A stretch of DNA of 64,000 nt from Caulobacter endophyticus (GTDB lineage Bacteria; Pseudomonadota; Alphaproteobacteria; Caulobacterales; Caulobacteraceae). The stretch spans positions 62,001 through 126,000 of the forward strand of contig NZ_QDKQ01000028.1 of NCBI RefSeq assembly GCF_003116815.1, given 5' to 3'. Shown here piece after piece: positions 25,994 to 35,027 of this stretch. The translations under genes and the position numbers were made by a program. Numbering within the stretch: position 1 is the first letter of the stretch; each line of letters begins with the position of its first letter. The notes beneath the pieces are model-generated. The model made no database searches and had not been told where the DNA came from. It worked only from the letters and a program-made list of their open reading frames with translations.

Positions 25994-26191
25994 CTAGCGG
26001 AAGGTGCGCTTCCGGCGGCGCCAGGCCCAGGTCGCCAGACAGATGCTGGCCACCAGGACGCCCATAATCAGCAGGCGGGTCGGAAAGTGGCGTACGGCGT
26101 CCATGAAGCCGTCGTCGAAGACGTCGAACAGGAACTGTCCGCCCAGGATCGGCAGCGCCAGAAGCGGATATTTGGACAGGTCCCGACGCAT
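25994..26191 (-). CDS. Small membrane protein, function unknown
   Basis: The 65-aa product has hydrophobic segments around residues 9-25 and 40-57, the second ending in a basic patch WRRRKRTF that would stay cytoplasmic. ATG 26191 starts it. No family is recognised; composition and position make it a plausible gene. Confidence 0.5.
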   Translation of the reverse strand: MRRDLSKYPLLALPILGGQFLFDVFDDGFMDAVRHFPTRLLIMGVLVASICLATWAWRRRKRTFR

Positions 26192-26247
26192 GGAGGCACT
26201 CTACTGCGCTGCGCAACCTTGGCAAGAACTTGCGGGGGCGCGACCGC

Positions 26248-27318
26248 TCAGCGACGCTTCTTCTTCGGGGGAGCGGGCGGGGGCGCGGGCTGCGGCGGCG
26301 GCGGGGTCCAGTCGAAGGCCAGCAGCAGGGTGCGCTGGTTCATCGCCCCGCCGTTGTCGTCCGACAGCAGGTAGATGCGCGTGGCGCCGTTGGGACCGGC
26401 GGCCAGGGCGACGCCCTCGAAGTTGTCGCGGGTGACCTGGCCGTCCAGCATCAGGGTGGCCAGCGGGTACTGCTTGGCCGCCGGCAGCATCGGGTCGGCC
26501 AGGAAGCGCACCTGGGCGCGCCAGCCGCGCACGGGATCATAGGCGCGGTGCAGGATGGCCACGGCCTTGCCCTCGAAGGCGGCGAAACCCGACAGGCCCC
26601 AGGTGAAGTCGTTGGGCGTCTGCGGGGCGATCGACTGGCAGCTGGTCGACAGGCGGCACAGCCATGCCTCGCCTTCCTCGCCGCCCACCAGGTAGGCGTC
26701 GCGACCGGCGGCCGGATAGGCGGTGATCGCCTCCATCCCCTCGTTGTCGGGGAAGACGGTGGCGGGCTTGGGCGCGGGGGCCGGGCGGCTCCACTGGCCG
26801 TCGGCGCCGACGGCGTAGCGCCAGATGCGGTGATCGCGCTCGAAGCTGACCAGGCGCTCGCCATTGGGCAGGCGGGCCAGGCCCTCGGCGTCGCCCTGCG
26901 CCTTGCCGCGCAGGCCTTCGCCGTCGACGCCCAGCAGGGGCGACAGCTTGCCGTCGGTCAGGCCCACGAGGCGGCCGTTGGCGTCCAGCACCAGCCTGGC
27001 CGAGAAGCGGTCGCCGTCATCGGTGACGGCTTCCAGGCCGTTGTTGTCGGTCAGGATCAGGTCCGACAGGCCGTGCAGGCGGCTGGTGTCGGCGCTGGTG
27101 ATATGGACGCCGCCGGCATAGACGAAACGGCCGACGGCCGTCTGGCTGGCGTCGGAGGCGTTCAGCGGCACGGGCGTCGTCGTCAGGCTGATTTCCGGCC
27201 CGACCTTGACCGGGGCGGCGGGCAGCACGACGGGCGGCGGCGGAGCGGGCTTCGGTCCGCACTGGGCCAGCATGCCGCCGGCCAGGCCAAGGACGAGCAG
27301 GCTGCGCAGTCCGATCAC
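26248..27318 (-). CDS. Phytase-like esterase-domain lipoprotein
   Basis: The 356-aa product starts with a signal ending in lipobox LAQC, then a Pro-rich linker and a beta-propeller-like region: [61 protein letters not shown] and DNFEGVALA. This resembles proteins annotated as esterase-like phytase family. It ends in a Pro/Lys-rich tail. The GTG at 27318 overlaps the cobT stop (GTGA), so translation may be coupled even though no functional link is evident. Confidence 0.75.
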   Translation of the reverse strand: MIGLRSLLVLGLAGGMLAQCGPKPAPPPPVVLPAAPVKVGPEISLTTTPVPLNASDASQTAVGRFVYAGGVHITSADTSRLHGLSDLILTDNNGLEAVTDDGDRFSARLVLDANGRLVGLTDGKLSPLLGVDGEGLRGKAQGDAEGLARLPNGERLVSFERDHRIWRYAVGADGQWSRPAPAPKPATVFPDNEGMEAITAYPAAGRDAYLVGGEEGEAWLCRLSTSCQSIAPQTPNDFTWGLSGFAAFEGKAVAILHRAYDPVRGWRAQVRFLADPMLPAAKQYPLATLMLDGQVTRDNFEGVALAAGPNGATRIYLLSDDNGGAMNQRTLLLAFDWTPPPPQPAPPPAPPKKKRR

Positions 27319-29246
27319 GCCGAAACCTTGCGGGCGGCCTTGGGAGCCTGGGGCACGACAGTGGGCGGCGGCGGCAAGAGGCCGCGGGCGCGGACGGCGG
27401 CGCGCGGCTCCTCGTCGAACAGGGCGGCCAGCTGCTCGACCAGCACCCCGCCCAGCTGCTCGACGTCGACGATGGTGACGGCGCGGCGGTAGTAGCGGGT
27501 GACGTCGTGGCCGATGCCGATGGCGATCAGCTCGACCGGGCTCTTGCCCTCGATCTCGGCGATGACCTGCCGCAAGTGCCGCTCCAGATAGTGACCCGAA
27601 TTGACGCTGAGGGTGGAGTCGTCCACCGGCGCGCCGTCGGAAATCACCATCAGAATGCGGCGGGCTTCGGGCCGGTTGACCACCCGCTGGTGAGCCCACA
27701 TCAGGGCCTCGCCGTCGATGTTCTCCTTCAGGAGACCCTCGCGCATCATCAGGCCCAGGTTCTTGCGCGCCCGGCGCCAGGGCGCATCCGCGGCCTTGTA
27801 GACGATGTGGCGCAGGTCGTTCAGGCGGCCGGGCGAGGGCGGCTTGCCGGCCTTGATCCACTCGTCGCGGCTGGTCCCGCCCTTCCAGGCGCGGGTGGTG
27901 AAGCCCAGCACCTCGGTCTTGACGCCGCAGCGCTCCAGGGTGCGCGCCAGGATGTCGGCGCAGACGGCGGCGACCATGATCGGGCGGCCGCGCATCGAGC
28001 CGGAATTGTCGATCAGCAGGGTCACGACCGTGTCGCGGAACTCCTGGTCTTCCTCCTGCTTGAACGACAGGGGAGCGGTGGGGTCGATGATCACCCGCGT
28101 CAGGCGGGCCACATCGAGCATCCCTTCCTCCAGGTCGAAGGTCCAGGCGCGGTTCTGCTGGGCCAGCAGGCGGCGCTGCAGCTTGTTGGCCAGGCGCGAG
28201 ACGACGCTGGAAAGGGCCGACAGCTGCTGGTCGAGATAGGCCCGCAGGCGCGTCAGTTCGTCCGGATCGCAAAGCTCCTCGGCCGAGACCACCTCGTCAT
28301 AGGCCGTGGTGAACACCTTGTAGGCCGGCTCGCCGCCCTTGTCGGCCGACGGATCGGGGCGGGCCGGCTTGGCGCCGTCGCCCATGTCGGGCGTCTCGTC
28401 GCTTTCCTGGGCCTCGCCCTGCTCGTCGGACTGGACGATCTCCTCGTCGCCGGCCTGGCTTTCGCGGTCGGAGGCCTCGCTTTCCTGCGGCGAGGAGCCG
28501 TCGGTCTGTTCGCCTTCGCCGTCGCCCTGATCGTCGTCATCGGCGGTGTCGGTGGGGTTGTCGTCGTCGCCCTCGTCTTCATCCGAGCTTTCGGTGGCGT
28601 CGTTGACGTCGTCGCCGAGGTCGAGGTCGCGCAGGATCTGGCGGGTGACCTTGGCGAAGGCGGCCTGGTCGTCGACGGCGGCGGCGAGGCGGTCGAGGTC
28701 CTTGCCGGCCTTGCTCTCGATATCGGCGCGCAGGATCTCGACCAGGGCCTTGGCGCCATCGGGCGGCGCGTCGCCGGTCAGGCGCTCGCGCACCATCAGG
28801 CCCAGGATCTCGGCCATGGGGGCGTTGTTGCGGTCGAAGGCGACGGCGCGGGTCAGGCCCTGCTTTTCGAGGCGGGTCTCCAGCACCGTCGTCAGGTTGG
28901 CGCGCACGCCGCCAAGCGCATTGGCGCCGATGGCCTCGATGCGGGCCTGCTCCAGCGACTCGTAGATCGCCTGGGCGTCGGGCGCGGCCGGACGCGAGCG
29001 GGCGTGGGTCGACGGGTCGTGGTGGGCCAGACGCAGGGCGATCTGGTCGGCCATGCCGCGCAGGCGGGCGGCGTCGGGGCCGGAGAGATCGCGCGGCGGA
29101 TGCGGCAGCACGGCGCGGTTGCCCACCAGGCCCGGAGACTCGCCGGAGAACACGATCTCGAGGTCCGGCGTCTCGGCGAGCGAGCGGGCGGCGTGCGCCA
29201 GGGCGCGCTTGAAGGGTTCGGTGGGGTTCTCGGGCTTGGCGGCCAT
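27315..29246 (-). CDS. cobT: Aerobic cobaltochelatase CobT subunit
   Basis: CobT is the large AAA-partner subunit that, with CobS and CobN, inserts cobalt into hydrogenobyrinic diamide in aerobic cobalamin synthesis. The 643-aa product has a helical N-terminal part, a very acidic Asp/Glu/Ser linker (about residues 210-310) and a C-terminal von Willebrand A domain with the MIDAS motif DNSGSMRG (about 415) and a conserved WIKAGKP. ATG 29246 fits the family start. cobS, often next to cobT, is not in this window. Confidence 0.92.
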   Translation of the reverse strand: MAAKPENPTEPFKRALAHAARSLAETPDLEIVFSGESPGLVGNRAVLPHPPRDLSGPDAARLRGMADQIALRLAHHDPSTHARSRPAAPDAQAIYESLEQARIEAIGANALGGVRANLTTVLETRLEKQGLTRAVAFDRNNAPMAEILGLMVRERLTGDAPPDGAKALVEILRADIESKAGKDLDRLAAAVDDQAAFAKVTRQILRDLDLGDDVNDATESSDEDEGDDDNPTDTADDDDQGDGEGEQTDGSSPQESEASDRESQAGDEEIVQSDEQGEAQESDETPDMGDGAKPARPDPSADKGGEPAYKVFTTAYDEVVSAEELCDPDELTRLRAYLDQQLSALSSVVSRLANKLQRRLLAQQNRAWTFDLEEGMLDVARLTRVIIDPTAPLSFKQEEDQEFRDTVVTLLIDNSGSMRGRPIMVAAVCADILARTLERCGVKTEVLGFTTRAWKGGTSRDEWIKAGKPPSPGRLNDLRHIVYKAADAPWRRARKNLGLMMREGLLKENIDGEALMWAHQRVVNRPEARRILMVISDGAPVDDSTLSVNSGHYLERHLRQVIAEIEGKSPVELIAIGIGHDVTRYYRRAVTIVDVEQLGGVLVEQLAALFDEEPRAAVRARGLLPPPPTVVPQAPKAARKVSA

Positions 29247-29356
29247 GGCTTTGGAGTTAGCGGCGCGCGTCCCCGAAGACAAGGAACGACGCGCGCCAAG
29301 GCGACGTTGATCTTGCGAAGCCTGCACCATGCGGGCCCAGTTCAAGGAGCTTACCC

Positions 29357-29536
29357 ATGCTGAAATGGGCTCTGATCTTCGCCGTCGTCGCCATCATCGC
29401 CGGCGCGCTCGGCTTCACCGGCATCGCGGGCGCCGCGGCGGGCGTGGCCAAGATCCTGTTCTTCCTGTTCCTGGTGATCTTCCTGGTGGCCCTCGTCCTG
29501 GGCATGGGGATCTTCAAGGGCGTGACAGGGAAATAG
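29357..29536 (+). CDS. DUF1328 (YtjA-type) small membrane protein
   Basis: The 59-aa product has two hydrophobic helices: [21 protein letters not shown] and [18 protein letters not shown]. This pair, with the GFTGIA turn, is typical of DUF1328 proteins, which are common and often stress linked. AAGGAGC at 29344-29350 is an excellent ribosome site. It lies between divergent cobT and convergent lipase genes. Confidence 0.85.
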   Translation: MLKWALIFAVVAIIAGALGFTGIAGAAAGVAKILFFLFLVIFLVALVLGMGIFKGVTGK

Positions 29537-29548
29537 GGCGGGCCGTAA

Positions 29549-29681
29549 GGAACCTCCCCCTGTGGGGGAGGCGGCCGAAGGCCGGTGGGGGGACGTTTTC
29601 AGCCGCCGAGAAGACGGCCGATAGCGCAACCACTCCCCCCACCGATCGCTACGCGATCACCTCCCCCACAGGGGGAGGTTC
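29549..29681. repeat. GC-rich palindromic repeat, family B, copy 2
   Basis: About 133 bp with the same ends (GGAACCTCCCCC, GGGGGAGGTTC) and inner stem CCCCACCGATCGCTACGCGATCACC as the copy at 17807. It fills the gap between two convergent stop codons, where it could act as a two-way terminator. Confidence 0.82.
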
Positions 29682-29690
29682 TCTAAGGTG

Positions 29691-30836
29691 CTATTTCCAG
29701 TTCTTCCCCTGCGCCTCGACCAGCGCCACCAGATCCCCCATCGCCAGATTGACGTCGACCAGATGCAGGCCCCAGGCCTTCAGCGGCGAGCCCAGCACCA
29801 TCAGGTCGCCGGGGATGTCGTCGACGCGCGGGTCGGCCGCGTCGCCGTGGACCTTGATGGCCAGATAGTCGTAGGGGCCGTTTGACTTGCACTCGGCGCT
29901 CACCAGTCCGGGCGTCGAGACGAAGGTGGTGGTCAGGTCCTTGCCCTTGACCCAAGGGGTCTTGCGCGGGGCGCCGGCAATCGTGCGGTCGCTGAAATAG
30001 CTGTGCAGCGGGGCGTCGCCGCCGGCGAGAGCCGCCGGATTGACGCAGGCGGCGCGCTTGGCGCCCTCGGCTTTGCCGAAGAAGGCCGTCCCTTCCGGCG
30101 GGCTGCTGTCGCGGAACGACACGTAGCTGACGATGCAGCCGGTCTGGCCGGGCTGGCGGCACATCTTGATGCCGCCATAGGCGTCGGCGGCCGGATCGAT
30201 GGGCGTGTTCATGCCGATGATCAGGGCCGAGACCAGCTGCTTCTGCACGGGCTTGCCGTCGATCTCCTCGGCCAGCAGGCGCAGCAGCACGCGCGAGCCC
30301 TGCGAGTGGCCGATCAGCACCACGCCGCGACCGCCGTTGTCGCGGGCGAGATAGTCCTTCCAGGCGGCCAGTACGTCGCCATAGGCCAGGTTCTCGTCGC
30401 CGGGCGAGGCCCTGCCCATCATCACCTGGCGCAGGGCCGCCAGGGTCACCTGCCGGTACATCGGCGCGAAGGTGCGGCAGGCCTGGCCGAAACGCGCGAA
30501 CTGCTGCTCGGCGACGATGGTCTCGGCCGGGTCGATGGCCATGTCGCTGTTGCCGCCCTTGTCGGTCGACACGGTGGGATAGACGTAGAAGCAGTCGATC
30601 GGCGCCTTGGGATCGGCCTTGAAGGTTTCGACCTTGGTAGCCCCGTCCGCGGCGACGATGGTGGCGGTCTGGTCCTGGGCGCAGGCGTCCTGGCGGCCCG
30701 GGCGGCACAGCCAGCTGGCGTCCTTCGTATAGTCGTTCTTCGGCTGTGGGCCGGTGGGCGCCGGCTGGGCGCAGGCCGCCCCGGCAAGCCCCATGGAGAC
30801 CGCGAGCGCGGCCCAGATCGTCTTGTGCATGTCCAT
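29691..30836 (-). CDS. Secreted DUF3089 lipase-like hydrolase
   Basis: The 381-aa product has a signal peptide (to about residue 22, ending CAQP). An alpha/beta-hydrolase domain follows with DCFYVYPTVSTD, FAPMYRQVT and the nucleophile elbow GHSQGS (about residues 175-180). Further cysteines suggest disulfides in the periplasm. These are features of the DUF3089 family. A second in-frame ATG at 30830 is possible. The substrate is unknown. Confidence 0.83.
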   Translation of the reverse strand: MDMHKTIWAALAVSMGLAGAACAQPAPTGPQPKNDYTKDASWLCRPGRQDACAQDQTATIVAADGATKVETFKADPKAPIDCFYVYPTVSTDKGGNSDMAIDPAETIVAEQQFARFGQACRTFAPMYRQVTLAALRQVMMGRASPGDENLAYGDVLAAWKDYLARDNGGRGVVLIGHSQGSRVLLRLLAEEIDGKPVQKQLVSALIIGMNTPIDPAADAYGGIKMCRQPGQTGCIVSYVSFRDSSPPEGTAFFGKAEGAKRAACVNPAALAGGDAPLHSYFSDRTIAGAPRKTPWVKGKDLTTTFVSTPGLVSAECKSNGPYDYLAIKVHGDAADPRVDDIPGDLMVLGSPLKAWGLHLVDVNLAMGDLVALVEAQGKNWK

Positions 30837-30902
30837 CCCCTCGTGGCCGAACGGCCGTTTGGCGGGGAGGATGGCGCGTGGGGGCGCTGACGAAAAGTCT
30901 TT

Positions 30903-30925
30903 CCTTCTCCCGCAAGGGGAGAAGG
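30903..30925 (-). terminator. Putative terminator hairpin
   Basis: CCTTCTCCC/GGGGAGAAGG with loop GCAA sits 10 bp after the leftward stop at 30936. The T run on the minus strand (ACTTTT) is offset by a few bases, so efficiency is uncertain. Confidence 0.45.
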
Positions 30926-30935
30926 TTCCTTAATC

Positions 30936-31814
30936 TCAGACCCCCGGCACGATCGCCTTCAGCCGGACCTCGCCGGTCGGCGTCTCGTGGCGCGGCGGGC
31001 CGCCATTGGGGAAGCCGCCCGGAGGCGGGCCGGGCGGGCGGCCGTTCATGCCGCCAGGAGGAGGGCCCATGCCTCCGGGTGGCGGACCGCCCATGGGCCC
31101 GCCCGGCCCCATCCCCGCGTCGTCCTTCCAGTCGGCGGCGGGATCGACGCCCAGGACCAGGGCCAGCACATAGCCGTCCTTGCCCTCCTTGACGCTGGCG
31201 ACCATGGCCTCGCCGCCCTGCAGGGCGATGCCGTCCTGGCGGTTGAACATGTCGCGCGCTCGGGGCCGCTTGTAGGCCGGGAGGTTCTCGTAGAGGAACT
31301 CCGACAGGGCGTCTGGCACGAAGAGCTGCGCGGTCAGGGCCGTGCGCGCGTCCAGGTGGACCTTGATGTGGATGTGCGGGGTGCGGCCCTCGTACCAGCC
31401 CGGCCAGATGGTCCTGAAGGCGACCTTGCCGGCGGCGTCGGTGGCCTGGGCGCCGCGCAGGAAGGTCGCGCCCTTGGCGGCGGTCTGGTGGTCGTCGCCC
31501 TGGCCCTCGTAGCCGGAATAGACGCCTTGGGCGTCGCAATGCCAGATATCGACCCGCGCGCCCTTCAGCGGCCGGCAGGCGCCGTCGACGACGGTCAGGG
31601 CCACGGTCACCGGCGCGCCTTTCTTGCCTTCGGTGATGTCGGCGCGGTCGAGCTTGGGATCGAACCAGTAGGGCCCCTGCGTGACCTGGGGCGTCAGCGC
31701 GCAGACGTTCTCGGCGGCGGCCACGGGGCGCGCCGAGGCGGCCATGGCGGCGAAGGGCGCGGCGCCGGCCAGGGCCAGCAGGCCGCGACGGCTTGGGGAA
31801 ACGGGCGAGGGCAT
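30936..31814 (-). CDS. Intradiol ring-cleavage dioxygenase-like exported protein
   Basis: The 292-aa product has a twin-arginine-type signal (SRRGLLALAGAAPFAAM). The catalytic fold follows with the expected Fe(III) ligands: Tyr in GVYSGYEG, Tyr in WPGWYEGRTPHIHIKVH and the two His of the HIH motif. The domain start VTQGPYWFDPKLDRADI is also typical. The C-terminal 60 residues are a Gly/Pro/Met-rich low-complexity tail. The aromatic substrate is unknown; export is notable because catabolic dioxygenases of this fold are cytoplasmic. Confidence 0.85.
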   Translation of the reverse strand: MPSPVSPSRRGLLALAGAAPFAAMAASARPVAAAENVCALTPQVTQGPYWFDPKLDRADITEGKKGAPVTVALTVVDGACRPLKGARVDIWHCDAQGVYSGYEGQGDDHQTAAKGATFLRGAQATDAAGKVAFRTIWPGWYEGRTPHIHIKVHLDARTALTAQLFVPDALSEFLYENLPAYKRPRARDMFNRQDGIALQGGEAMVASVKEGKDGYVLALVLGVDPAADWKDDAGMGPGGPMGGPPPGGMGPPPGGMNGRPPGPPPGGFPNGGPPRHETPTGEVRLKAIVPGV

Positions 31815-31920
31815 CGAGACTCCGAAACGTGAGCCGCCCTTGTGGCCGGGCGATCCTGCCGGCGTATGTCGAGGTCTTGCGGGATTGCAATGGGGGCGCC
31901 GCGTGTGAGGCGCGTCCGTG

Positions 31921-32058
31921 GAGATCCTCCCCCTGAAGGGGGAGGTGGCCCGAAGGGCCGGAGGGGGAAGATCCTGACGAGGCCGGGTCGGCCCCTACAT
32001 CAGCAGCTACTTCCCCCTCAGTCGCTCCGCGACAGCTCCCCCTTCAGGGCGAGCATCT
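31921..32058. repeat. GC-rich double-hairpin repeat, family A, copy 2
   Basis: A near-identical copy of the 10259 element, in the same orientation, ending 2 bp before the leftward flgL stop. It is well placed to terminate the flagellar transcript. The rest of the gap 31815-31920 shows no gene. Confidence 0.85.
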
Positions 32059-32060
32059 GA

Positions 32061-32957
32061 TCACAGGTACTTCGTCAGGCTCAGCGAGGAGAGGCTGGAG
32101 ATCATCGAGTACATGGCCTCCAGTTGGGTCTCGTACTGGGTGGCCAGGACGGCGGTTTCGGCGAGGTCGGCGTCCTTGAGGTTGGAGGCCAGGGTGTCGA
32201 TGCTCTCGATCTTGGCCTCGTTGCGCTCGATCAGGCGGTCGAGGGTGGAGGCCTGGATCGAGACCTGCTCCTGCAGCGAGCCGACGCCGGTCAGGGCCTC
32301 GCCGGCCAGGTCGTAGGCGGCCGAGACCACGCTGCTGTCGTCGGGCGAGGCGATGATCATCGACAGCGCGCGGGCCAGCTTCTCGAACGCCGCCGAGCCG
32401 CCCGACACCGAAAGCCCGATCGTCTGGCCGTCGGTGGTGGTGAAGGTGCGGGTGCTGGTCGAGCCCTGGTAGTAGTCGCTGTCGGCGCCGGCCGAGGCGT
32501 CCCAGTCGGCGTCGCTGAAGTCGGCGGCCGCCGTGTCGCCCGCCGTGCCCGAGAACAGGTAGGTCCCGCCCGAGGTGCTGTTCATCAGCGCCTGCAGGTC
32601 ATTGAGCCAGTTGGTCGCGTACTGGGCGGTGGTGGCTGCGTCGATCGTGGTGCTGGAGATCATCGAGGCCAGCTGGGTCTTGATGGTGGTGGCCAGGTCG
32701 GCGATGTCGCCCAGCGCCGAATAGGCCGCGTTGACATAGGCCGTGGCCGTCTGGGCGGCGGCGTTCTCGGCGGTCAGGGCGGCGCTCTGGCTGGACAGCC
32801 GCAGCAGGCTGCCGGTGTTGCTGCCCAGGCCCCCGTAGGTGGTGGATTTCAGGCCCGACGCCGTCTGGGCCTGCTGGTCGGCCAGCCTGGCCTGCACCTT
32901 GAGCGTGGCGGCCAGCATGGTGGTGGAATGGCCGAAGGTCGCGATGCGGCTGATCAC
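32061..32957 (-). CDS. flgL: Flagellar hook-filament junction protein FlgL
   Basis: FlgL joins the hook to the filament with FlgK. The 298-aa product has a flagellin-like N-terminal helix (MISRIATFGHSTTMLAATLKVQARLADQQ), a central LMNSTSGGTYLFSG segment typical of FlgL, and a C-terminal coiled-coil helix (YETQLEAMYSMISSLSSLSL). The GTG start lies two bases after the flgK stop. It is the last gene of the leftward flagellar operon. Confidence 0.88.
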   Translation of the reverse strand: MISRIATFGHSTTMLAATLKVQARLADQQAQTASGLKSTTYGGLGSNTGSLLRLSSQSAALTAENAAAQTATAYVNAAYSALGDIADLATTIKTQLASMISSTTIDAATTAQYATNWLNDLQALMNSTSGGTYLFSGTAGDTAAADFSDADWDASAGADSDYYQGSTSTRTFTTTDGQTIGLSVSGGSAAFEKLARALSMIIASPDDSSVVSAAYDLAGEALTGVGSLQEQVSIQASTLDRLIERNEAKIESIDTLASNLKDADLAETAVLATQYETQLEAMYSMISSLSSLSLTKYL

Positions 32958-32959
32958 GG

Positions 32960-34687
32960 TCAGCTCACCATCTGGATCAGGGTGTCGAACAGCTCCTGCA
33001 CCATCGAGACGAGCTGGGCGTTGGCCTCGTACTGCGACTGGTAGGTGGTCAGCATGGCCAGCTCCTCGTCGACATTGACGGCGGTGGTGTTCTGCAGCCG
33101 GGTGGTCGCCGCCTGGTAGGTCGACAGGGCGCTGGCGGCGCTGGACGAGGCGTTGGACACGAGGGTGGCCGCGCCCGAGACGAAGCTTGAGGCATAGGAC
33201 GACAGGGTGACCGTCTTGGCGCCCTGGTCGCCGGCGGCGGAAAAGCTCAGGGCGCCCGACAGCATGGCGGTCAGCTTGTCGACTGTGGTGCTGTCGGAGG
33301 TCGACAGGGCCCGGTCGCCGGCCGCCAGGGTCGCGCTGGTGTCGAGGGCGGCCGTGGCCAGCAGGCTGTAGTCGCCCGTCAGCCTGGACGAGACGGCGAC
33401 GTCGGCGGCGCTCGAGCCCGAGAACAGGTCGTTGAAGCCGAAATAGTCCGAGAAGCCCTGCGCCGATGCGCCGACCGACGCGCCGATATCGCCCAGGGCG
33501 ACGCCGTTGGCGCTGTCGTCGGCGGTTATCGACAGCTTGCCGTCGGAGCCGATGCTGGCCGACAGGCCGTCGATGGCGTCGAGCGCGCTGACAAGGTCGG
33601 CAAGGGAGGAATAGGCCGAAAGGTCAATGTCCTGGGTCGAGACCGTCGAGCCGCTGGAATCGACCACCGCCACCCGCAGCGCGCCGGTCGCCGAGAAGGC
33701 GTCCGAGCCCGAGACGGCCTGGGCGCTGGTCAGGACGTTGGGCGCGGGCACGGCCGAGCCGGCGTTGGCGATGGCGTTGACCTGGTCGATCAGGGTGGAG
33801 GCCAGGGCGTCCAGCTCGGCCTGCTCGCCCGGCAGGGTGCTGTCGCGCAGGGTGACCAGCGCGCCCAGCTGGCCGGAGTCGAGGCTGGTGGTGATGTCCT
33901 TGCCGTTCAGCGTGATCCCCGCGATCGAGGTCGGATAGACGCTGGTCGAGGAAAGCGCGCTGGAGGCGGTGTACGAAAGCTTGGCCGCCGTCGTGCCCAG
34001 GAGCTGGTCGCCGCCGGTGGTGTAGACCATCAGCCGGTTGTCGGAGGTGGTGTAGCTGCTGACCCCGATCAGGCCCGACAGGGTGGTGAGCGCCGCGTCG
34101 CGCTGGTCCTGCAGGGCGGTGACGTCGCCGCCCTGGGCGCTGACCGAGACGATCTGGTCGTTCAGCGAGGCCAGGGTCGAGAGTGTCGAGTTGATGGTGT
34201 CGACGCTGGTGGCGATCTCGGTGTTGGCCTGGGTGCGCAGGTCCTGGATCGAGGCCGACAGGCTGCTGATCCCGGCCGCCAGGGCCGAGGCGGCCGAGAC
34301 CGTCGCGGCCTTGGCCGTGTCGCTGTCGGCGCTGGCCGACAGGCCGGTCAGGGCGCTGGAGAAGGCGTCGAGCAGGCTGGAAAGGTCATCGCCGCTGTCC
34401 ACCGAGCCGAGCACGGCGTCGTAGGACTGCATGTAGGTGTCGATGGTCGAGGCGTAGCCCGAGGCCGCCGCCGTCTTGACCGCGGTCTTGGCCAGATAGG
34501 TGTCGGCCGCCCTCTGGATCGTCGTCGTCGAGGCCGAGTTCAGCGCCGTCGTCGCCGTCGTGCTGACCGTCTTCTTGCTGTAGGTCAGGTCGTCGGCGTT
34601 GGCCACGTTGGCGTTGGCCACCGCGATCTGCATCTGGGCGGTCGACAGGGCCGACGAGGCCGAACTGATGATCGACGACAGCGACAT
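32960..34687 (-). CDS. flgK: Flagellar hook-associated protein FlgK
   Basis: FlgK caps the hook and forms the first junction ring. The 575-aa product has the axial N-terminus (LSTAQMQIAVANANVANADD), a long Ser/Thr/Ala-rich middle, and the C-terminal axial helix with ALSTYQ, LQNTTAVNVDEELAMLTTYQSQYEANAQLVSMVQELFDTLIQM. The NVDEE...YQ..Y.A.A block is the FlgK C-terminal signature. Confidence 0.92.
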   Translation of the reverse strand: MSLSSIISSASSALSTAQMQIAVANANVANADDLTYSKKTVSTTATTALNSASTTTIQRAADTYLAKTAVKTAAASGYASTIDTYMQSYDAVLGSVDSGDDLSSLLDAFSSALTGLSASADSDTAKAATVSAASALAAGISSLSASIQDLRTQANTEIATSVDTINSTLSTLASLNDQIVSVSAQGGDVTALQDQRDAALTTLSGLIGVSSYTTSDNRLMVYTTGGDQLLGTTAAKLSYTASSALSSTSVYPTSIAGITLNGKDITTSLDSGQLGALVTLRDSTLPGEQAELDALASTLIDQVNAIANAGSAVPAPNVLTSAQAVSGSDAFSATGALRVAVVDSSGSTVSTQDIDLSAYSSLADLVSALDAIDGLSASIGSDGKLSITADDSANGVALGDIGASVGASAQGFSDYFGFNDLFSGSSAADVAVSSRLTGDYSLLATAALDTSATLAAGDRALSTSDSTTVDKLTAMLSGALSFSAAGDQGAKTVTLSSYASSFVSGAATLVSNASSSAASALSTYQAATTRLQNTTAVNVDEELAMLTTYQSQYEANAQLVSMVQELFDTLIQMVS

Positions 34688-34691
34688 GGCG

Positions 34692-35027
34692 TCAGTCCTT
34701 GCGGCGGCGATGGTCGCGAAGCGACGCCACCCCGCCGCGATAGCCGGCCTGGGCGCTGAGGCCGCGGTTCACGGCCTGGATGCGGACGCGGTCTTCCGCC
34801 ATCTCGGCCTCCAGGCTGGCCATGCGGTCGTCCAGCGTGGCCTGCACCTCGTGCAGGTTCGACAGCATGAGCAGGCGCTGGTCGTCCGACAGGGCCGATA
34901 GCCCCTCGGCGATGCTGCGGGCCAGGGCGCGGGCCTCCTCGACCGACGAGACGACGGGCGTCTTGAGGTCGCGGCGGGCCTTCTGGGCGCGGGTGTGCAG
35001 GCGTTCGATCGTGCCCATGACGCTCAC
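34692..35027 (-). CDS. Putative flagellar chaperone (FlgN-like position)
   Basis: The 111-aa product is soluble, charged and mostly helical, with a predicted coiled coil around residues 55-85 (LHEVQATLDDRMASLEAEMAEDRVRIQAV). It lies between flgE and flgK and its GTG overlaps the flgE stop. FlgN-type chaperones bind FlgK and FlgL and are similar in size and location, but no sequence signature was recognised; the function is inferred from context. Confidence 0.5.
   Translation of the reverse strand: MSVMGTIERLHTRAQKARRDLKTPVVSSVEEARALARSIAEGLSALSDDQRLLMLSNLHEVQATLDDRMASLEAEMAEDRVRIQAVNRGLSAQAGYRGGVASLRDHRRRKD

Noticed and set aside
26230..29363. Long rightward open frames over the phytase-like gene and cobT
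   Set aside because: They are mirror frames of well-supported leftward genes with catalytic or MIDAS motifs; no independent motif or start site supports them.
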